Shown: positions 51,819-60,147 of the stretch, one piece after another
How positions within the stretch are numbered: the stretch's first letter is position 1
How the letters are laid out: each line of letters opens with the position of its first letter
DNA from: Clostridiales bacterium
GTDB lineage: Bacteria; Bacillota; Clostridia; Oscillospirales; CAG-272
Assembly (NCBI GenBank): GCA_012840355.1
Contig: DULN01000004.1
Coordinates: 62,001 to 126,000, forward strand
DNA: 64,000 bases
Reading direction: 5' to 3'
Made by a program: the position numbers and the translations under genes
Notes under the pieces: generated by a model
Database searches by the model: none
What the model was told of the DNA's origin: nothing
What the model saw: only the letters and a program-made list of their open reading frames with translations

Positions 51819-52015
51819 GCATTTACGCATAAACGGGGCTATTATTTAGCTGTTTTCATACCAAAAAGTTGAATGTTCAAATACTTGAGAAGGCAAAGCA
51901 AAAAGATAAAACCGACGTTTGTCGGAAAACTGACTATTTATCCTTTGCATTTACCATTATAGCAAAAATACCATTGATGTCAAGATAAAATAACAAAAAA
52001 TGGGAGGCGATAACT

Positions 52016-52234
52016 ATTTACGAACGTTATAACATCAAGGCCCGCGCGGCGATGGTCGGTATAAAACTGCGCGATCTGCTCGAGGAAGCAAACAAAAAGA
52101 CCGGCTACAAAATGGACATGCCCGGCTTTACGCGCGCGCGGCGCGGGATTGATCGCACGCCCAGCGCCGAGCTGACTCTTGAGATCGTGGACCAAATTTT
52201 ATCCGAATACGAAAGCAAACTTAACATCCGGTAG
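52016..52234 (+). CDS. small phage regulator, probable HTH-like, likely non-canonical ATT start
   Basis: About 72 residues. GGGAGG (52002-52007) is a strong ribosome site; 8 nt later is ATT, giving YERYNIKARAAMVGIKLRDLLEEANKKTG. The first ATG (52052) would leave the ribosome site 45 bp away and cut a well-formed helix. ATA at 52010 is also in frame but too close. The RARRGIDRTPSAELTLEIVDQIL part looks like a short DNA-binding protein. It is the first gene after the early promoter, where a Cro-like or activator protein is expected. Family not certain. Confidence 0.6.
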   Translation: MYERYNIKARAAMVGIKLRDLLEEANKKTGYKMDMPGFTRARRGIDRTPSAELTLEIVDQILSEYESKLNIR

Positions 52235-52242
52235 GTGCCTAC

Positions 52243-52503
52243 ATGGAAGCAAAACTTGTACGCGTAACTATTTCACGTCCAAACAGAAAAGGAGAAATGA
52301 AAGTATTAGAGCGCAAAGAACTGGGACCCGCCAAACTCCCGCCAGACTATATGAAAGTGCTGATACCATTTATTTACGGGCGGACCGTTGAAGAGTTGGC
52401 AGAAGAGTTTATTAAAACTATAGCCGAAAAAGTGGGGAATAATCAGCTTTTAAACTCAAAAATCGACGCATCAGGAGGAACCTATGAACACCCGGCTTCA
52501 TGA
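52243..52503 (+). CDS. hypothetical small phage protein
   Basis: 86 residues, not recognised. GGTAGGTG ribosome site directly after the preceding gene. Mixed charged composition (VRVTISRPNRKGEMKVLERKELGPAKLPPDYMKVLIPFIYG) then a helix (TVEELAEEFIKTIAEKV). No membrane or zinc motif. Overlaps the next gene by 20 bp. Confidence 0.65.
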   Translation: MEAKLVRVTISRPNRKGEMKVLERKELGPAKLPPDYMKVLIPFIYGRTVEELAEEFIKTIAEKVGNNQLLNSKIDASGGTYEHPAS

Positions 52504-52726
52504 AGTTAAGCTATTGCACAGGATTACCGTCCAACTCGAGCGCTGGCTGCTTATCACAATATCGCTGCTTGGCATAAGCGGAACGTGCAACTTGCTTCAA
52601 TGCGCGTTCGGTTGGTGCACGGTTATCGCCTTCGCAGAAATTGCGAAGAGCTTATTGTGGCTCTACTATCAGAAAGAAAAAACCGCCTGTGAGGGCAGGC
52701 GGCTAATAAAAAAAGAAAATAAATAA
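52484..52726 (+). CDS. hypothetical small phage membrane protein
   Basis: 80 residues with an excellent AGGAGG site. One or two hydrophobic segments (WLLITISLLGISGTCNLLQCAFGWCTVIAFAEI, about 21-53) suggest a membrane protein with a charged C-terminal tail (KEKTACEGRRLIKKENK). A CCGCCTG / CAGGCGG hairpin lies at its 3' end and could attenuate transcription. Function unknown. Confidence 0.65.
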   Translation: MNTRLHEVKLLHRITVQLERWLLITISLLGISGTCNLLQCAFGWCTVIAFAEIAKSLLWLYYQKEKTACEGRRLIKKENK

Positions 52727-52791
52727 AACCAACATAATGATTTTATCACACTATTTTTAATTTGTCAATACGTATGAGGTGAGAGCATATC

Positions 52792-53166
52792 ATGTCCATT
52801 GTTATCACGATAGACTTGAGCGATAGAGCTTTTTCGGCATTAACACGGTTTGCTGAGGTATTTGCTGAGGTATTTAAGGCAAACTTGAAACTCGAGACGA
52901 GCCCGTCACCTGAGACCACTATTGCGTCTACGGCGCCAACTCCTGCAGCTTCAACTGCTGCTCCAACGCCGGCGCAAACTGCGCAGACGCAAACCTACAC
53001 GCTCGAGCAGCTCTCCGTTGCCGCCGCGCCGCTGATGGACGCAGGTAAGATTAACGAACTGTACGAGATTATCCAGTCGTTCGGCGTGCGATCGCTGCAG
53101 GAGCTGCCGCCTGAAAAATACGCCGAGTACGCGGCTAAAATCCGGGCGCTGGGGGCAAAGATATGA
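52792..53166 (+). CDS. hypothetical phage protein with a Thr/Ala/Pro linker
   Basis: 124 residues. An N-terminal segment (SIVITIDLSDRAFSALTRFAEVFAEVFKANLKL) is joined by a low-complexity Pro/Thr/Ala linker (about 38-68) to a C-terminal helical domain (YTLEQLSVAAAPLMDAGKINELYEIIQSFGVRSLQELPPEKYAEYAAKIRALGA). Proteins of this layout commonly precede the DUF2800 gene in clostridial phages. The start of the next gene overlaps by 4 bp. No known activity. Confidence 0.75.
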   Translation: MSIVITIDLSDRAFSALTRFAEVFAEVFKANLKLETSPSPETTIASTAPTPAASTAAPTPAQTAQTQTYTLEQLSVAAAPLMDAGKINELYEIIQSFGVRSLQELPPEKYAEYAAKIRALGAKI

Positions 53167-54368
53167 CAGCCGAACGCCCTCACGCCCTGCTGAGCGCCTC
53201 GGCTGCGCACCGGTGGCTGGCTTGCCCGCCGTCGGCGAGGCTTGAGGAAAAATTGCCAGAGCTGCAAAGCTCGTATGCTGCCGAGGGCACATTGGCGCAC
53301 GCGATAGCAGAGCTCAAAGCGCGCCGGGCTTTTCTCGGGCTGAGCGAGCAGGAGTATAAAGCAAAATTACAGGAGCTTCAGTCCGACCCGCTTTATGAGC
53401 CCGAGATGCTCACACACACCGACATCTATATCGATTACATAACAAGCATCGCAAACGGCTATCCAAGCCTGCCGCACATCGCGACCGAGCTGCGGCTCGA
53501 CTACAGCGAGTGGGTGCCCGAAGGCTATGGCACCGGTGACTGCGTTATTCTTTGGGGAAACACGCTGCACGTCATCGACTTCAAATACGGCAAAGGCGTG
53601 CCAGTCGAGGCTGAGGAAAACCCGCAAATAATGCTCTACGCGCTCGGAGCGTATAGCGCCTACAAAATGATAGCAGCGATTGACACGGTCAAAATGGCGA
53701 TAATCCAGCCGCGGCTGCGCAAAGAGCCGTCGGAGTGGGAGATATCAATAAATGACCTGCTTGCCTGGGGCGAAAATATACGTCCGATTGCGCGAAAAGC
53801 GTATGAAGGTAGGGGCGAGTTTAACCCCGGTGATCACTGCAAATTCTGCCGCGCGAGGTTCACCTGCCGGGCGCGCGCGGCGTCGTACCTGTCGCTCGAG
53901 GATGACTACGCCTACGGCCGGCCGCTTGAGATGCAGGACGAGTACCCCGATGCGCCGCTGCTCACGCGAGAGCAAATCGGTGCCGCGATTCAGCGCGCCG
54001 AGGGGCTGCTTGAGTGGGTCGAGGACCTGAAAAGATGGGCGCTCGCCGAGTGCCTCGCAGGCCGCCCGGTGCCCGGCTGGAAAGCCGTCGAAGGACGCAG
54101 CGTGCGGCAACTCAGCGATCCCGACGCGGCGTATAAGGCGCTCGCGGCTAACGGATACGACATTAACCTATTCTACGAACGCAAACCCATAGCTTTGACA
54201 GCCGCCGAAAAGATAGTCGGCAAGACACAGTTTGAAGCAATATGCGCCGATTACATCATAAAGCCACCGGGCAAGCCCACGCTCGTGCCCGAAACGGACA
54301 AGCGCCCGGCGGTCACAAACGTGCAATCGGCTGCTGAAGTATTTGGAGATATTATCGAAACTGAATAA
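53163..54368 (+). CDS. DUF2800-family phage protein (PD-(D/E)XK nuclease-like)
   Basis: 401 residues. Begins with RPHALLSASAAHRWLACPPSARLEE and continues with GYGTGDCVILWGNTLHVIDFKYGKGVPVEAEENPQIMLYALGAY, the CRISPR-Cas4/RecB-like nuclease core (D...DxK). The C-terminal CKFCRARFTCRARA cysteines could hold an iron-sulfur cluster. Likely a 5'-3' exonuclease or recombination nuclease working with the single-strand binding protein encoded next (DUF2815). Confidence 0.88.
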   Translation: MTAERPHALLSASAAHRWLACPPSARLEEKLPELQSSYAAEGTLAHAIAELKARRAFLGLSEQEYKAKLQELQSDPLYEPEMLTHTDIYIDYITSIANGYPSLPHIATELRLDYSEWVPEGYGTGDCVILWGNTLHVIDFKYGKGVPVEAEENPQIMLYALGAYSAYKMIAAIDTVKMAIIQPRLRKEPSEWEISINDLLAWGENIRPIARKAYEGRGEFNPGDHCKFCRARFTCRARAASYLSLEDDYAYGRPLEMQDEYPDAPLLTREQIGAAIQRAEGLLEWVEDLKRWALAECLAGRPVPGWKAVEGRSVRQLSDPDAAYKALAANGYDINLFYERKPIALTAAEKIVGKTQFEAICADYIIKPPGKPTLVPETDKRPAVTNVQSAAEVFGDIIETE

Positions 54369-54389
54369 GCGTGAAAGGAGAAACGATAA

Positions 54390-54983
54390 ATGCCACTCAA
54401 ACCGACACAAGTCGTAACCGGAGAAGTGCGACTGTCCTATGTGCATCTGGTGAAACCGTACGCACCGAACCCTCAAGCGGAGCCGAAATACTCGGTAACC
54501 TTGCTCATTCCAAAATCCGACGCCGCGACAAAGCAGCGCATCGACGCGGCAATACAAGCCGCGATTGAAGAAGGGGTCACAACAAAATGGGGCGGCAGGC
54601 GCCCGCCTCAGCCGGCTATCCCAATCTGGGACGGCGACGGGTTGAGGCAAAACGGCGAGCCGTTCGGGCCCGAATGTAAAGGCTGCTGGGTGCTCACCGC
54701 GTCCAGCAAACAAAAGCAGGATGTCGTTGACACAAATCTGCAGCCTATCCTCGACGAGACGCAGATCTACTCCGGCATGTACGCGAGAGTCGCGCTAAAC
54801 TTCTTCGCGTATGACAACGCAGGCAAGCGCGGCATTGGCTGCGGTCTCGGTCCCGTGATGAAAACCCGTGACGGCGAGCCGCTCGGCGGCAGGCTCACAG
54901 CTGAGGCGGTGTTCGGCACCCAGTCTACATACCAGCAGCCGGCAACGCCGAACATCAATCCGATAACCGGACTGCCTTTATAA
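54390..54983 (+). CDS. DUF2815-family phage single-stranded-DNA-binding protein
   Basis: 197 residues with AAAGGAG site. Beta-rich OB-like sequence (VTGEVRLSYVHLVKPYA...KYSVTLLIPKSDAATKQRIDAAI...IYSGMYARVALNFFAYDNAGKRGIGCGLGPVMK) as in DUF2815 proteins, which accompany phage polymerases and DUF2800 nucleases. Probably coats single-stranded DNA in phage replication or recombination. Confidence 0.88.
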   Translation: MPLKPTQVVTGEVRLSYVHLVKPYAPNPQAEPKYSVTLLIPKSDAATKQRIDAAIQAAIEEGVTTKWGGRRPPQPAIPIWDGDGLRQNGEPFGPECKGCWVLTASSKQKQDVVDTNLQPILDETQIYSGMYARVALNFFAYDNAGKRGIGCGLGPVMKTRDGEPLGGRLTAEAVFGTQSTYQQPATPNINPITGLPL

Positions 54984-55049
54984 TATTACACGCAGCGGCG
55001 GAGGTATCTACCCGGATTCCTCCGCCGCTTGCGGCAAAGGAACGGGAAA

Positions 55050-57044
55050 ATGATACTGCATATCGACCTTGAAACATACGCCGACATTGATATCGGCGAG
55101 TGCGGCGTTTACAAATACACGCGATCTCCCGCGTTTGAGATAATGCTCTGCGCTTACAGCATCGACGGCAGAGAAGTCGAAATCCTTGACCTAACGTTGC
55201 CCGACGAGCGAAGGAAGTTTGATACCTGGTTTAGGCAGCTGTTGATGTCGCCAGACACGTATGTTTACGCCTACAACGCAGCGTTTGAGTATCAATGCCT
55301 CTACATGCATTTTAACCTATCCGAATCGGAAGACGAAGCGATGGACCTTCTTCGCCGTTTCCGCTGCACGATGGTGCACGGGCTCTACCTCGGCTACCCT
55401 GCGGGGCTTGAAGCGATAGGCGAGGCTCTCGGGTTGCCGCAGGACAAAAAGAAGCTATCGGTCGGCAAAGCGCTGATAAAACTGTTCTGCCTGCCGCAGA
55501 GGACCGACAAAGGCCCGAAACGCGTTTTGCCGGTACACGAGCCGGAGAAATGGGAGCATTTCAAGACATACTGCATGCAGGACGTCGTGACCGAGATGGA
55601 GATAGAGCGCCGGCTGTCGGCGTTCCCGGTGCCGGAAAGCGAGCGGCAGCTATGGGTGCTCGACCAAATCATAAACAGCCGCGGCATATTAATCGATAAG
55701 GAATTTGTCGACTGCGCCTGCTATCTTGGCATGAAATCGCGTGACGAGCTTCTCTGCGAAGCCGCGGAGTTCTCGGGTCTGGAAAACCCGAACAGCGTCC
55801 AGCAACTGCTTGAGTGGCTTGGGTCCCAAACCGGCGAGGATATCGTCGGCCTGCGGAAAGAAGACGTAAAGGACCTGCTCAAGAACACCGGCAGCGACGC
55901 CGTGCGGCGCATGCTCGAGATACGGCTCGAGCTGTCCAAAACCAGCATAAAGAAATACGCCGCGATGACTGTAGCGCGGTGCGACGACAACCGCGTCCGC
56001 GGCACGATGCAGTTTTACGGCGCCGCGCGCACTGGGCGCTGGGCGGGCAGGCTCGTGCAGGTGCAAAACCTTCCGCGCAACAACCTCCACGCGCTGGACC
56101 TCGCGCGCCGGTACGTGCTAAAACGCAACGACAAAATGCTAAAGTACACCTTCGGCAGCGTAATGGACACGCTATCGCAGCTGATACGCACGGCAATAAT
56201 CGCGCCGCCGGGGCACGTGCTGCTTGTCGCCGACTTTTCGGCTATAGAGGCGCGCGTGGTCGCATGGCTCGCCGGCGAGGAGTGGGCACTTGAGGCGTTC
56301 CGCACGCACGGCAAAATCTACGAAGCGACTGCGGCTCAGATGTTCGGCGTGCCGATTGAGCGCATAGTCAAGGGAAACCCCGAGTACGAGCTGCGGCAGA
56401 AAGGCAAAATCGCGACGCTCGCGCTCGGCTACGGCGGCGGCGTGGGGTCACTAATCTCGATGGGCGCGCTCAAGATGGGGCTTACCGAGGATGAGCTGCC
56501 CGAAATCGTGCGCCGCTGGCGGGACGCGAATAGGCGCATATGCAGCCTCTGGTACCGGCTCGAGGCCGCGGCGGTTGAAACCGTGAAAACCGGCGCTCCG
56601 GCTGTAGTCCAGTGCCTGCGGCTCGCGCGCGAATATGACACGGAAAGCGGGCAAGATTTTTTAACTATCCAGCTTCCGTCCGGGCGAAAGCTTTACTACG
56701 CAAAGCCGTTTATCGCGCCGAACAGATACGGCAACGAGGCTGTGCACTACTACGGCGTCGGCCGAGCGAGCCGCAAATGGGAACCAATTGAGATTTGGGG
56801 CGGTACGTTTACCGAGAACGTCGTGCAGGCTATCGCGCGCGACTGCCTCGCCTATGCAATGACGCAGCTTGACGCGGCGGGTTACAAAATCGTGATGCAC
56901 GTGCACGACGAGGTGATAATCGAGGCTCCGGAAGGCGAAAGCGTGGACGAGGTGTGTAAAATCATGAGCCGGCCCATACCGTGGGCGCCGGGGCTGCCGC
57001 TGCAGGCGGAAGGGTTTGCGACGAGGTATTATAGGAAGGATTGA
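55050..57044 (+). CDS. phage DNA polymerase, family A
   Basis: 664 residues from ATG 55050. A 3'-5' exonuclease domain begins at once (HIDLETYADID, Asp6/Glu8). The polymerase core follows: motif A VADFSAIEARVVAWLAGE (about 392-409), motif B RQKGKIATLALGYGGG, and motif C VMHVHDEVIIEAPEG (about 613-627). No 5'-nuclease domain. It replicates phage DNA with the primase-helicase at 57173. Confidence 0.94.
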   Translation: MILHIDLETYADIDIGECGVYKYTRSPAFEIMLCAYSIDGREVEILDLTLPDERRKFDTWFRQLLMSPDTYVYAYNAAFEYQCLYMHFNLSESEDEAMDLLRRFRCTMVHGLYLGYPAGLEAIGEALGLPQDKKKLSVGKALIKLFCLPQRTDKGPKRVLPVHEPEKWEHFKTYCMQDVVTEMEIERRLSAFPVPESERQLWVLDQIINSRGILIDKEFVDCACYLGMKSRDELLCEAAEFSGLENPNSVQQLLEWLGSQTGEDIVGLRKEDVKDLLKNTGSDAVRRMLEIRLELSKTSIKKYAAMTVARCDDNRVRGTMQFYGAARTGRWAGRLVQVQNLPRNNLHALDLARRYVLKRNDKMLKYTFGSVMDTLSQLIRTAIIAPPGHVLLVADFSAIEARVVAWLAGEEWALEAFRTHGKIYEATAAQMFGVPIERIVKGNPEYELRQKGKIATLALGYGGGVGSLISMGALKMGLTEDELPEIVRRWRDANRRICSLWYRLEAAAVETVKTGAPAVVQCLRLAREYDTESGQDFLTIQLPSGRKLYYAKPFIAPNRYGNEAVHYYGVGRASRKWEPIEIWGGTFTENVVQAIARDCLAYAMTQLDAAGYKIVMHVHDEVIIEAPEGESVDEVCKIMSRPIPWAPGLPLQAEGFATRYYRKD

Positions 57045-57172
57045 GCTTTAAAAATCTACTTTTTAATCATTTCTGCCATATTTAACGGGGCAACTAAAAC
57101 TTCAGTCCCTACCGGTATTTTACCAGTCTCAAAAACGGTTTTCCAATTATAATTAACGAAAAGGGACAAATA

Positions 57173-59581
57173 ATGGTTATGCTATTCGACAGACCAATCA
57201 AAATCTCCACCGCAAACAGCCGATGGGCGAAATTCTGGAAAACCGAAACACTCCTGTGGTCCGAGCTTTGTGAGCGGCTCAAAACGCCTATCCGCGGCGC
57301 CGAAACGTTTGAAGAATACCTGCGCCTGCCGAAAGCAAAGCAAGACGAGCTCAAAGACGTCGGCGGGTTTGTAGCCGGCGAGCTGCGCGACGGCCGCCGC
57401 AAGTCGGCATACGTGCTCGGGCGCGACGTGTTGACGCTCGACCTTGACAATATCCCCGCGGATGGTACCGACGAGATATTACGCCGCATCGAGGGGCTTG
57501 GATGCGCGTACTGCGTATACAGCACGCGCAAGCATGAGCCGGCAAAGCCGCGGTTGAGGGTGCTGCTCCCGCTGGCGAGGACCGTGACCGCCGACGAGTA
57601 TGAGCCAATCGCGCGCAAGGCGGCGGAACTAATAGGCATCGAGTTTTGCGACCCGTCGACGTTCGAGGCTGCGCGGCTGATGTACTGGCCGTCATGCTGC
57701 GCGGACAGCGAGTACGTCTACAAGGTCGGGGACAAGCCTTTCCTCGATCCTGACGGCGTGCTCGGGCTGTATGCCGACTGGCGCGATGTGTCACAGTGGC
57801 CTGTTGTTCCCGGCACCGAACAGCAGAGGGTGAAGCAGGCTACCGCAAAGCAAGCCGACCCGACTGCAAAGCAAGGCATCGTCGGCGCGTTTTGCAGGGT
57901 TTACAACATCTACGACGTGCTCGACAAGTTCCTTCCCGGCAAATACGTCCCGGTCGACGGCTATAATGACCGCTATACATACACCGGCGGCAGCACGACC
58001 GGCGGCGCTATTGTATATGAAAACGGCTTGTTCCTTTACTCGCACCACGCCACCGACCCGGCGTCGGGCAAGCTCTGCAATGCGTTCGACCTTGTACGCA
58101 TCCACCTGTTCGGAGACCGCGATTATGGCGCAAAGCCCGACACGCCGACAAATAGGCTGCCTTCATTTGTCGCGATGTGCGAGCTTGCGGCGTCGGACCC
58201 CGAGGTTTCCTCGCTGCTTGCGGCTGAGCGGTACAGGCATGCCGTCGAGGCGTTCGGTGCCGAAGTGCCGGCGGAGGATAGCGCAGTGACAGAGTGGTTT
58301 TCAAAGCTCGAGCTGTCGCCGAGGACGGGGCAGCCTACTAACACCACCGACAACATTATCATAATCCTTGAAAATGACCCGCTACTGGCGGGCAAGCTGG
58401 CCTACGACGAGTTCGCAAACCGCGGGCTTGTGCTCGGCGCGCTACCGTGGGACAAGCGCGATGAGCGGCGCGAGTGGACCGACGTCGACGACGCGGGGCT
58501 GCGGCATTACCTTGAGAAAGTCTACGAGATCACCGGCGAAAAGCGCATCTACGATGCCATAACGCTGGTCGCGCACAGGCATATCGTGAACGAAGTCAAA
58601 GACTACCTGCTCAGCCTTACGTGGGATGGCAAGCCGCGGCTTGACACTCTCTTTATCGACTACCTCGGCGCCGAGGACAACGTCTACACGCGCGCAGTGG
58701 CTCGCAAGAGCCTGACTGCCGCCGTCGCGCGCGTGATGATGCCGGGCGTCAAATACGACTATATGCCGATACTCGTCGGTCCGCAGGGCATAGGCAAGTC
58801 TACGCTGCTCCGCACGCTCGGCAAGCGGTGGTTTTCGGATAGCCTGCAGGTGTTCGAGGGCCGCGAAGCCTCCGAAATGCTGCAGGGCGTTTGGATTAAC
58901 GAGATAGGCGAGCTTGCGGGCTTTTCAAAAGCCGAGGTCAGCGCAATAAAGCAGTTTTTGAGCCGCAGCGAAGACATTTACCGCGAGCCGTATGGGCGGC
59001 GCACGTGCGTTTATCCGCGCCGGTGCGTGTTCTTCGGGACGACCAACGACTCGGAGTTCCTTCGCGACCGGACGGGCAACCGGCGCTTTTGGCCGGTGGA
59101 CGTTTGGCGGCAAAAACCGACGAAAGACATCTTCCGCGATCTACCGGGCGAGGTCGACCAGATATGGGCTGAAGCCTTGATGCGCTGGCGGATAGGCGAG
59201 CCGCTGTACCTCAGCGGAGAGGCAGCCGAAATAGCTTTGCAGGAGCAGGAAAGCCACAAGGAGTCGAACACTAAGGAAGGCCTGATCCGAGAGTTCCTGG
59301 AGCGTCCGATACCGCTTGACTGGGACAAGCGTACGATATCCGAGCGGCGCATGTATTGGCTTGACGGCTTCGCACGGGAGAGCGGAGAAACTACAAAGCG
59401 AACGCGTGTCTGTGCGCTTGAGATTTGGGTCGAGTGCTTCGGCGGCGACCCGCGCAACATCAAGCAGGCTGACTCGCGGGAGATCAATTCGATCCTTGAA
59501 AGCTTACCGGGATGGACACGTTCTACGAACGGAATAAGGTTCGGACCCTACGGTTTTCAAAGAGGTTTTATACGCCAATAA
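57173..59581 (+). CDS. VapE-type phage primase-helicase
   Basis: 802 residues. An N-terminal primase-like part (about 60-190; VLTLDLDNIPADG, STRKHEPAKPRLRVLLPL) is followed by the virulence-associated-protein-E superfamily 3-like helicase: Walker A in VGPQGIGKSTLLRTLG (about 533-548), WINEIGELAGFSKAEVSAIKQFLSRSEDIYREPYGR and FFGTTNDSEFLRDRTGNRRFWPVDV. Unwinds and primes phage DNA. An array of GATACA repeats follows directly and may be its origin. Confidence 0.92.
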   Translation: MVMLFDRPIKISTANSRWAKFWKTETLLWSELCERLKTPIRGAETFEEYLRLPKAKQDELKDVGGFVAGELRDGRRKSAYVLGRDVLTLDLDNIPADGTDEILRRIEGLGCAYCVYSTRKHEPAKPRLRVLLPLARTVTADEYEPIARKAAELIGIEFCDPSTFEAARLMYWPSCCADSEYVYKVGDKPFLDPDGVLGLYADWRDVSQWPVVPGTEQQRVKQATAKQADPTAKQGIVGAFCRVYNIYDVLDKFLPGKYVPVDGYNDRYTYTGGSTTGGAIVYENGLFLYSHHATDPASGKLCNAFDLVRIHLFGDRDYGAKPDTPTNRLPSFVAMCELAASDPEVSSLLAAERYRHAVEAFGAEVPAEDSAVTEWFSKLELSPRTGQPTNTTDNIIIILENDPLLAGKLAYDEFANRGLVLGALPWDKRDERREWTDVDDAGLRHYLEKVYEITGEKRIYDAITLVAHRHIVNEVKDYLLSLTWDGKPRLDTLFIDYLGAEDNVYTRAVARKSLTAAVARVMMPGVKYDYMPILVGPQGIGKSTLLRTLGKRWFSDSLQVFEGREASEMLQGVWINEIGELAGFSKAEVSAIKQFLSRSEDIYREPYGRRTCVYPRRCVFFGTTNDSEFLRDRTGNRRFWPVDVWRQKPTKDIFRDLPGEVDQIWAEALMRWRIGEPLYLSGEAAEIALQEQESHKESNTKEGLIREFLERPIPLDWDKRTISERRMYWLDGFARESGETTKRTRVCALEIWVECFGGDPRNIKQADSREINSILESLPGWTRSTNGIRFGPYGFQRGFIRQ

Positions 59582-59584
59582 CCT

Positions 59585-59837
59585 GATACACTTGCTGATA
59601 CACTTCAAAAAATCTGTATCACCCCACGTGATACAGTTGATACAAATGATACAGTTAGTGTATCGGGCACAAACCAGCGTAGCAAGCCAGTTTTTTATGT
59701 ATTGATACAGTTGATACAGATTTTTATTTAAAAATAAAAAACAGGCTAAATAGGTAGTATAGGGCGTATATATATATGCCTAAAATGCCTGTTTTAGAGA
59801 ATTATAAGAAAGCGTGTTTATCTGTATCAACTGTATC
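59585..59837. repeat. GATACA iteron-like array
   Basis: Eleven copies of GATACA or its complement: plus at 59585, 59597, 59630, 59639, 59648, 59704 and 59713; minus at 59615, 59659, 59823 and 59832. Several are in 9-bp register (TGATACAGT tandem). The segment is A/T-rich and lies between the primase-helicase and nuclease genes, as a replication origin might. No CRISPR structure. Confidence 0.65.
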
Positions 59838-59853
59838 ACATGGAGGATTGATA

Positions 59854-60147
59854 GTGCGAGAGCGAGAAATCGAAAAGTATCTTGTAAAGCGTGTCAAGGA
59901 GCTGGGAGGCAAAGCGTTTAAGTTCGTCTCGCCCGGCAACGACGGGGTGCCTGACCGCCTGGTGTGCTTGCCCGGCGGCAGGGTGCTGTTCGTCGAGCTG
60001 AAATCACCGGGCAAAAAGCCGACGCCGCTGCAGCTAAAGCAGATAGATTTTTTGCGATCCTTAGGGTTTGATGTGTTCGTAGCGGACAGCCGCGATGTAG
60101 TGGACAGTATACTTAAGCTACTTACAGGCAACGGGGGTGGTACTTGA
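59854..60147 (+). CDS. VRR-NUC domain nuclease
   Basis: 97 residues from GTG 59854 (GGAGG, 7-nt spacer). Core motif GNDGVPDRLVCLPGGRVLFVELKSPGKKPTPLQLKQ is the VRR-NUC / Holliday-junction-type nuclease domain with catalytic Asp and ExK. Small stand-alone versions occur in phage replication modules beside SNF2 helicases, as here. The frame is open further left to 59776 but without a ribosome site. Confidence 0.9.
   Translation: MREREIEKYLVKRVKELGGKAFKFVSPGNDGVPDRLVCLPGGRVLFVELKSPGKKPTPLQLKQIDFLRSLGFDVFVADSRDVVDSILKLLTGNGGGT

Noticed and set aside
59585..59837. CRISPR array
   Set aside because: Repeats are 6-9 bp, in both orientations and without regular spacers; no cas genes.
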